Assembly: GCA_934515035.1 (NCBI GenBank)
Contig: CAKSXP010000034.1
Location: forward strand, 1 to 12,201
Direction: 5' to 3'
Length of the DNA stretch: 12,201 nt
Source: an uncultured Oscillospiraceae bacterium
GTDB lineage: Bacteria; Bacillota; Clostridia; Oscillospirales; Oscillospiraceae
Shown here: piece after piece, positions 7,605 through 12,201 of the stretch
How the letters are laid out: each line of letters starts with the position of its first letter
Position numbering within the stretch: the stretch's first letter is position 1
Position numbers and translations under genes: made by a program
Notes under the pieces: model-generated
Seen by the model: only the letters and a program-made list of their open reading frames with translations
Databases searched by the model: none
Told to the model about the DNA's origin: nothing

Positions 7605-7639
7605 CCAAAAGGGGACTCTTGCGAGCCGTCCCCTTTTGG
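7605..7639. repeat. Perfect 12-bp stem-loop in the left arm of block A
   Basis: CCAAAAGGGGAC (7605-7616) pairs perfectly with GTCCCCTTTTGG (7628-7639) around an 11-nt loop. The equivalent hairpin in the right arm (8224-8259) has a different sequence, with an 8-bp outer stem and a 6-bp inner stem (8236-8241/8245-8250). In block B the same hairpin has a loop enlarged by a 170-nt module. Confidence 0.8.
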
Positions 7640-7720
7640 AATACCCCTCCTAAGACATGAGCGGGTACGGGGACAATCAACAATTCAAAAACATTGCCCT
7701 GATTGACAAGTGCTAGTCTG

Positions 7721-7758
7721 TCCCTTTAATCAACCGCGCTGCTCCCGCTACGCGCGGA
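7721..7758. repeat. Inner inverted repeat of block A, left copy
   Basis: These 38 nt match the reverse complement of 8105-8142 with one mismatch (the C of CTCCCG against the A of CTCACG). The pair brackets the core segment that is inverted in block B. It is the best-conserved part of the two arms. Confidence 0.85.
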
Positions 7759-7943
7759 ACGTCGAAAGTGACAGCTTATCGCTCCGCTTCCGCCAGCGGT
7801 AGAAGCGAAAGCTCCGCCGAACGCAGTCATTTCTCCTTATTCATCCGAGACCCGCTCCGCTGGGCTCTCGGATGAGATAAAAAGAGTCAGCCATTGCACA
7901 ACTAACCGTTCCCCCCGCGTAGCTTTATTTTTGTGCCAGCTCA
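7759..7943. repeat. Core segment X of block A
   Basis: About 185 nt without coding potential, matching the reverse complement of 11761-11943 over its whole length with scattered differences. It contains a 10-bp perfect stem-loop, TCATCCGAGA (7841-7850) with TCTCGGATGA (7866-7875), conserved in block B at 11828-11837/11853-11862. The loop also differs between the two copies. Confidence 0.75.
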
Positions 7944-8102
7944 AAGCCTCCCTTGTGTAAAGGGAGGTGGCACGGCGTCAGCCGTGACGGAGGGATTGTA
8001 AGCTGAAAAGTTTGATTTTTGCCGAAAAAGCAGGCAAATATCGAACATTGTCAATCCCTCAGTCAGCTTCGCTGACAGCTCCCTTTACACAAGGGAGCCT
8101 TA
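7944..8102. repeat. Core segment Y of block A: MITE-like element of about 157 bp with structured terminal inverted repeats
   Basis: Terminal inverted repeats of roughly 55 nt start with AAGSCTCCCTTGTGTAAAGG and end in GAGGGATTG. Each terminus folds into two hairpins: 7947-7954/7960-7967 and 7971-7976/7981-7986 on the left, 8078-8085/8091-8098 and 8062-8067/8071-8076 on the right. The second hairpin differs in sequence between the termini (CACGGC/GCCGTG against GTCAGC/GCTGAC) yet pairs fully in both. The interior of about 45 nt has no reading frame of interest. A near-identical copy in the opposite orientation lies at 11602-11760. My impression is that similar motifs recur in Oscillospiraceae genomes, but I cannot check that here. 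Confidence 0.75.
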
Positions 8103-8104
8103 TT

Positions 8105-8142
8105 TCCGCGCGTAGCGTGAGCAGCGCGGTTGATTAAAGGGA
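8105..8142. repeat. Inner inverted repeat of block A, right copy
   Basis: Reverse complement of 7721-7758 at 37 of 38 positions. A related copy starts at 11944 in block B (GCGCGTAGCGTGAGCAGCGC shared), in the same orientation. Confidence 0.85.
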
Positions 8143-8475
8143 AAGTATAGCACTTGCTTTTCAGGGCCGTGCCTTAGAACTGTTGATTGCCCCCGTACCC
8201 GCCCATGTCTTAGGAGGGGGTTTCCAAAGGGGGGCGGCTTTGTAAAAGCCACCCTTTGGCCTGTTCTTTTGGGCACTTTTCTTGCAGGAGCAAGAAAAGT
8301 GCCTCTGCGAAGCAAACCAAGCCTGGTAAGGCTGAAAGAAAAAAAGAATAATCACGAGCAAGAAAAGTTACCCCCTGCGGAGCAGACGCACGCTGGATGC
8401 AATCCAGATCAAAGATAAAAGAAAAACGGTAAAGAAACTCTCCCTCTGAAAGAGAAATCGGCAAAGTTAATGATA

Positions 8476-8512
8476 AAAACCCAAAACGGGGCCGTATATT
8501 TCACCGGCCCCG
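8476..8512 (-). terminator. Intrinsic terminator of gyrA
   Basis: On the minus strand CGGGGCCG (8505-8512) pairs perfectly with CGGCCCCG (8487-8494) around a 10-nt loop. UUUU follows (complement of 8483-8486), then GGG and a second U-run. It begins 7 nt after the gyrA stop codon and lies just outside repeat block A. Confidence 0.9.
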
Positions 8513-8519
8513 ACAGGTT

Positions 8520-11054
8520 TTATTCTTCAGTCTTTTCAGTCTCTTCGGCGTTTTCGGCCTCTTCGTCCCCGGCGCTTTCCTCCTTGTCGGTGCGCGCGAT
8601 GGATATCAGCTTTGCGCCGTCGTTCAGGCGCATCAGCCTTACGCCCTGCGTCGTGCGGGAATAGACGGATATCGTATCGGCCGCGACGCGGATTATCGTT
8701 CCGTCGTCGGAGATCATGAGGATATCGTCATCGTCGTCAACGACCTTGACATCGGAGACCTTTCCGGTCTTTTCGGTGACGTTATAGTTCTTCATGCCCA
8801 TGCCGCCGCGGTGCTGCGGCTCTCCGCCGCCGCGGATATATTCCTCCAGCGGCGTGCGCTTGCCGTAGCCGTTCTCGGTCACGGAGAGCAGGCAGCCGTT
8901 TTCGCGCGTGCGCGCCGCGCCGACGACATAGTCGCCCTCGCGCAGCTTTATGCCGCGGACGCCGGTAGCGTCGCGCCCCATCGTGCGCACATCGGTCTCC
9001 GCAAAGCAGATGGCATAGCCGTCGTGCGTTGCCAGCAGTATATTCTGCTCCCCGTCGGTCTGGCGGACGGAGATCAGCTCGTCGCCGTCGTCCAGACGCA
9101 GCGCGCGGATACCGGTGTTGCGGATGTTCTTCAGCGCGCTTATCTGCATACGCTTGACGGTACCGTTGCGCGTTGCAAAGACAAGATAGGTGTTCTCATC
9201 CGCGATGTCGCGAGTGTGTATCATCGCGCTGACCTTTTCTCCCGGCTCGATCGGTATCACGTTCACGATGTTCGTGCCTCTGGCGTTTCTGCCGGCCTCC
9301 GGGATGTGATAGCCCTTCTTGCGGTAGACGCGGCCGTAATTGGTGAAGAACAGGATATAATCGTGCGTCGAGGCCGTGAACACGGTCTCAACATAGTCCT
9401 CTTCCTTGGTCGCCATGGCGCGGATACCCTTTCCGCCGCGGCGCTGGGTGCTGTATTCGCTGGCGGGCAGGCGCTTGATATAGCCGTCGTGCGTCAGCGT
9501 GAACACGCATTCCTCCTCCTCGATCAGATCCTCAAAATCGATCTCGTTTTCAAGGTCCTGTATCTCGGTGCGGCGCTTGTCGCCGTATTTGTCGCGGATC
9601 GCCGTCAGCTCGTCCTTGAGGACGCCGCGCAGCATCTCCTCGGAGGCGAGAAGCTCGTTGTAATACGCGATCTTTTCCTCGAGCTCCTTATACTCGTTCT
9701 CGAGCTTTTCTCTGTCGAGACCCTGAAGCGCCTTCAGACGCATGTCGAGTATCGCCTGAGCCTGCACCTCGTCAAGCCCGAAGCGCTGCATCAGACGCTC
9801 CCGCGCGTCGTCATAGCTGGTGCGGATTATGTGTATGACCTCGTCTATATTGTCCTGCGCGATGATAAGGCCCTCGAGCAGGTGGGCGCGCTCCTTCGCC
9901 TTGCGGAGGTCGTATTTTGTGCGGCGGGTTATGACGTCCTCCTGGAATGCGATGTATTCATCCAGGATGTGGCGCAGGGAAAGTATCCTCGGCTGGGTCT
10001 GGTTCTGGACGAGCGCAAGCATGATTATCGAGAAGTTCGATTGCAGCGCCGTCTGTGTGAACAGCTTGTTGAGGACGATCTGGGCGTTTGCGTCGCGCTT
10101 GAGCTCGATGACGATGCGCATACCGTTGCGGTCGGTCTCGTCGCGCAGGTCGGATATGCCCTCAAGGCGCTTTTCCTTGACCTGCTCCGCTATCGTGCGG
10201 ATAAGCTGGCGCTTGTTGACCTGATACGGCAGCTCGGTCACGATGATGCGCGTGCGGTGGTCGCGGCCGAACTCCTCGAACTCGGTGCGTGCGCGCACGA
10301 CGACCTTGCCGCGCCCGGTGGCATAGGCCTGACGGATGCCGCTGCGGCCCATGATTATGCCGCGCGTGGGAAAGTCCGGACCCTGAATATGCTGCATCAG
10401 GTCGGAAAGCGTCGCCTCCGGGTTTTCAAGGATGCAGATACAGGCGTCTATGACCTCCGCCAGATTGTGCGGCGGGATGTTCGTCGCCATGCCGACGGCG
10501 ATGCCGCTCGAGCCGTTCACAAGCAGGTTGGGGAAGCGGCTGGGCAGCACGCGCGGCTCGCGGCGGCTCTCGTCGAAGTTCGGGTCCCAGTCAACGGTGT
10601 CCTTGCCGATGTCGCGCAGCATCTCGTCCGCGATCCTGCTCATGCGCGCCTCGGTATATCGATATGCGGCCGGGGGGTCGCCGTCCACGGAACCGAAGTT
10701 GCCGTGGCCGTCCACGAGCATATAGCGCATGGAGAAGTCCTGCGCAAGGCGGACCATCGCGTCATAGACGGAGGCGTCGCCATGGGGATGATAGCGGCCG
10801 AGAACGTCGCCGACACAGGTCGCGCTCTTTTTGAAGGGCTTGTCCGAGGTGAGGCCGTCCTCATACATCGCATAGAGTATGCGGCGGTGGACGGGCTTGA
10901 GTCCGTCCCTCACGTCGGGCAGCGCACGGCCGACGATAACGCTCATCGCATAGTCGATGTAGCTGTTCTGCATTTCGCTGACAAGCTCGGACTCCGTTAT
11001 GACCTGATTCGGAAACGCGATATCCTCAGGCTTGTAATCTCTGTTATGTGCCAT
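8520..11054 (-). CDS. gyrA: DNA gyrase subunit A
   Basis: Essential type II topoisomerase subunit that cuts and religates DNA. With GyrB it introduces negative supercoils using ATP. The 844-residue protein is complete: a breakage-reunion domain (about 1-510) with the active-site Arg132-Tyr133 in YRYTEAR, and a C-terminal six-bladed DNA-wrapping domain (about 512-820) starting with the GyrA box QRRGGKG at 537-543, which identifies it as GyrA rather than ParC. An acidic tail rich in Glu ends the protein (823-844). In the quinolone-resistance region [10 protein letters not shown] (89-98), Ala94 occupies the E. coli Ser83 position, Ser95 the Ala84 position and Asp98 the Asp87 position. The ATG at 11054 follows AAAGGAG. 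gyrB is not in view: repeat block B begins about 45 bp upstream. A strong terminator follows directly, so on this side gyrA does not read into another gene. Confidence 0.98.
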   Translation of the reverse strand: MAHNRDYKPEDIAFPNQVITESELVSEMQNSYIDYAMSVIVGRALPDVRDGLKPVHRRILYAMYEDGLTSDKPFKKSATCVGDVLGRYHPHGDASVYDAMVRLAQDFSMRYMLVDGHGNFGSVDGDPPAAYRYTEARMSRIADEMLRDIGKDTVDWDPNFDESRREPRVLPSRFPNLLVNGSSGIAVGMATNIPPHNLAEVIDACICILENPEATLSDLMQHIQGPDFPTRGIIMGRSGIRQAYATGRGKVVVRARTEFEEFGRDHRTRIIVTELPYQVNKRQLIRTIAEQVKEKRLEGISDLRDETDRNGMRIVIELKRDANAQIVLNKLFTQTALQSNFSIIMLALVQNQTQPRILSLRHILDEYIAFQEDVITRRTKYDLRKAKERAHLLEGLIIAQDNIDEVIHIIRTSYDDARERLMQRFGLDEVQAQAILDMRLKALQGLDREKLENEYKELEEKIAYYNELLASEEMLRGVLKDELTAIRDKYGDKRRTEIQDLENEIDFEDLIEEEECVFTLTHDGYIKRLPASEYSTQRRGGKGIRAMATKEEDYVETVFTASTHDYILFFTNYGRVYRKKGYHIPEAGRNARGTNIVNVIPIEPGEKVSAMIHTRDIADENTYLVFATRNGTVKRMQISALKNIRNTGIRALRLDDGDELISVRQTDGEQNILLATHDGYAICFAETDVRTMGRDATGVRGIKLREGDYVVGAARTRENGCLLSVTENGYGKRTPLEEYIRGGGEPQHRGGMGMKNYNVTEKTGKVSDVKVVDDDDDILMISDDGTIIRVAADTISVYSRTTQGVRLMRLNDGAKLISIARTDKEESAGDEEAENAEETEKTEE

Positions 11055-11097
11055 TTATTTTTCTCCTTTTTGGAGTTATATACATTTTGTTTTTTCT
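11055..11097 (-). promoter_or_regulatory. gyrA leader with weak promoter candidate, squeezed against repeat block B
   Basis: Only about 43 nt separate the gyrA start from the repeat block. On the minus strand they contain a TATAAC-like -10 (11075-11080, preceded by TGTA) and the AAAGGAG ribosome binding site. Any -35 would fall inside the repeat at 11097-11105, where I see no TTGACA-like hexamer. CTCC-AAAAA-GGAG (11063-11075) could form a 4-bp hairpin covering the ribosome binding site, but only if transcription starts further upstream than this -10 implies. If gyrB lies upstream, the gene may instead be read from an operon promoter through block B. Confidence 0.25.
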
Positions 11098-11263
11098 CTC
11101 AGCCTTACCAGGCTGGGTTTGCTTCGCAGAGGCGCTTTTCTCACTTTTTCTTTTATTTTTTAGTCTGGATAGCATCCAGACTGCGTCTGCTCCGCAAGGG
11201 GTAACTTTTCTTGCTTGTGCAAGAAAAGTCACCAAAAGAAGCACACCAAAAGGTGACTGCGTC

Positions 11264-11433
11264 AGAAGAAGCGCGCTCCATTCCGTTTCCGCAGGAACTG
11301 CGAAAACTGCATATCCGCTTGCTCCTTCTTCCTAAATCAAATCGAAACTTTTGTTTCGATTTGAGAAGGACGAGCAGCGAAGTGAGCGAGCGGTCGGCGT
11401 TAGCCAACTGCGAGACGATACGGAGCTTGTGAG
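11264..11433. repeat. Added module Z inside a hairpin loop of block B, left arm
   Basis: 170 nt absent from block A. It is bracketed by TGCGTC (11258-11263) and GACGCA (11434-11439), which pair and extend the surrounding stem CCAAAAGG (11246-11253) with CCTTTTGG (11447-11454). It contains a perfect 11-bp stem-loop, CAAATCGAAAC (11338-11348) with GTTTCGATTTG (11353-11363), around TTTT. Confidence 0.8.
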
Positions 11434-11601
11434 GACGCAGCCGTCCCCTTTTGGAATACCCCTCCTAAACCGTTAACGGGTACGGAGGCAATCGGCAGTT
11501 CTAAAACGCGGCCCTGAAAAACAAGTGCTATACTTTTCCTTTAAACAACCGTGCTGCTATCGCTACGCACGGAAAATGGTTTGTTGTACGATGCACCATC
11601 T

Positions 11602-11760
11602 AAGGCTCCCTTGTGTAAAGGGAGCTGTCAGCGCAGCTGACTGAGGGATTGACAATATTCACTATCTGCCTGCTTTTTCGGCAAAAACCAAACTTTTCAG
11701 CTTACAATCCCTCCGTCACGGCTGACGCCGTGCCACCTCCCTTTACACAAGGAAGGCTTT
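11602..11760. repeat. Core segment Y of block B (MITE-like), inverted relative to block A
   Basis: Reverse complement of 7944-8102 with few differences. The terminal hairpins are kept, and the GTCAGC/GCTGAC hairpin now lies on the left (11618-11632). The order Y then X here, against X then Y in block A, shows that the whole core rather than Y alone is inverted. Confidence 0.75.
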
Positions 11761-11943
11761 GGGCTGGTACAAAAATCAAGCTATGCGCGGAGGATGGTTC
11801 GTTGTACAACGGTTGACTCTTTTAATCTCATCCGAGAGCCCAGCGAAGCGGGTCTCGGATGATTAAGGAGAAATGACTGCGTTCGGCGGAGCTTTCTCTT
11901 CTCTCGTCAGCGAAAGCGGAGCGATAAGCTGTCACTTTCGACG
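11761..11943. repeat. Core segment X of block B, inverted relative to block A
   Basis: Reverse complement of 7759-7943. The 10-bp stem is conserved exactly (11828-11837 with 11853-11862). The sequence between that stem and the inner inverted repeat has diverged most, but I see no frame worth calling. Confidence 0.7.
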
Positions 11944-12085
11944 CACCGCGCGTAGCGTGAGCAGCGCGGTTGATTCAACGTAACGATTTGTAATGCCCTT
12001 TTTTGCTCCGGGGTTTGCTATTCCAATTTCAAACGGTATCCGGCCATTCCTCAGGAGGGTGATTCTTAAGAGGGGCGGCTGCGTC

Positions 12086-12201
12086 CTCACAAGCTCCGTA
12101 TCGTCTCGCTGCCGGCTAACGCCAACCGCTCGCTCACTTCGCTGCTCGTCCTTCTCAAATCGAAACAAAAGTTTCGATTTGATTTAGGAAGAAGGAGCAA
12201 G
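12086..12201. repeat. Added module Z, second inverted copy in the right arm of block B (cut by the window edge)
   Basis: Starts right after TGCGTC (12080-12085) and matches the reverse complement of about 11319-11433 closely. It includes the same 11-bp stem-loop (12156-12166/12171-12181) with the loop now read as AAAA. The window ends within it. Confidence 0.75.

Larger units (their letters stand above)
7457..8469. repeat. Composite hairpin repeat, block A (large imperfect palindrome between rnhA and gyrA)
   Basis: This gene-free kilobase is an imperfect inverted repeat. The left arm (about 7457-7758) matches the reverse complement of the right arm (about 8105-8469). In the outer part, 7524-7579 pairs with 8353-8408 at 53 of 56 positions; in the inner part, 7721-7758 pairs with 8105-8142 at 37 of 38. 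Each arm is a chain of stem-loops, including 7524-7530/7534-7540, 7541-7545/7553-7557, 7564-7574/7579-7589 and 7605-7616/7628-7639 on the left, and 8224-8231/8252-8259 and 8272-8285/8290-8303 on the right. Between the arms lies a core (7759-8104). Left-arm positions 7524-7600 recur as a direct repeat at 11164-11240 with 75 of 77 identities. No plausible protein is encoded. The block may be a non-autonomous mobile element or an assembly of several. Confidence 0.85.
11098..12201. repeat. Composite hairpin repeat, block B (upstream of gyrA, runs off the right edge)
   Basis: Gene-free and built from the same modules as block A. The left arm (11098-11573) opens with a CAGCC/GGCTG hairpin (11100-11104/11111-11115). 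It continues with 11164-11240, 75 of 77 identical to 7524-7600, and includes an added module at 11264-11433. The core (11574-11943) is the reverse complement of the block A core. The right arm begins at 11944 and repeats the left arm in inverted orientation, including the added module, until the window ends. By symmetry I would expect it to continue for roughly another 200-300 nt, which is inference. No transposase, recombinase or other convincing gene is visible in the part I can see. Confidence 0.85.

Noticed and set aside
7489..7683. Small minus-strand frame in block A sharing the peptide SCTSKKSYPLRSRRSLDAIQ with a frame at 11153-11407
   Set aside because: The shared peptide is simply the translation of the conserved hairpin arm (7524-7600 and 11164-11240). 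There is no ribosome binding site, the frames end differently, and the DNA structure explains the conservation.
8100..8464. Three overlapping small minus-strand frames in the right arm of block A
   Set aside because: They overlap each other and translate hairpin repeats in different frames. No start signal or protein-like composition supports them.
7457..8469. CRISPR array
   Set aside because: The repeats are inverted, of variable length and not regularly spaced. There are no spacers or cas genes.
8811..11204. Plus-strand open frame of 797 codons opposite gyrA
   Set aside because: Antisense to unmistakable GyrA, with no domain or ribosome binding site. It is an artefact of codon composition.

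Overview
The window looks like a chromosomal segment of a GC-rich anaerobic Firmicute, most likely a gut-type Clostridia (Oscillospiraceae-like). I infer this from the GyrA sequence, the strong AAAGGAG-type ribosome binding sites, the Fe-S/flavin reductase typical of anaerobic gut Firmicutes, and the style of the intergenic repeats. All eight convincing genes are on the minus strand. I see no tRNA, rRNA, CRISPR array, transposase or phage gene.

Layout, in transcription order (right to left). A hairpin-rich composite repeat (block B, about 11098 to beyond the right edge) ends about 45 bp before the gyrA start codon. gyrA (11054-8520) is complete and ends at a strong intrinsic terminator. A second composite repeat (block A, about 7457-8469) follows. 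Next come rnhA (7400-6963) with its own terminator, a LysR regulator whose stop overlaps the start of an uncharacterised AlkZ-related-type protein (6893-5338), a MATE exporter (5298-3898), a second LysR regulator (3848-2955), and a two-gene unit: a flavin/Fe-S old-yellow-enzyme reductase (2852-897) and a short-chain dehydrogenase (883-104).

Functionally, the left third reads as a small-molecule module. The OYE-type enzyme would reduce an activated C=C bond and the SDR would interconvert the ketone and alcohol. A promoter with an overlapping T-N11-A dyad lies just upstream of the pair, next to the LysR gene, and the MATE exporter sits upstream. The substrate cannot be read from the sequence. 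The Ala at the Ser83-equivalent position of GyrA is the arrangement known from mycobacteria.

The most unusual content is non-coding. Two roughly 1 kb composite repeats flank gyrA. Each is a chain of stem-loops arranged as a large imperfect palindrome around a core of about 350 bp, and the core is in opposite orientation in the two copies. Several stems differ in sequence between arms or copies yet still pair, and block B carries an extra module inside the loop of the same hairpin in both arms. I do not recognise this as a named element.
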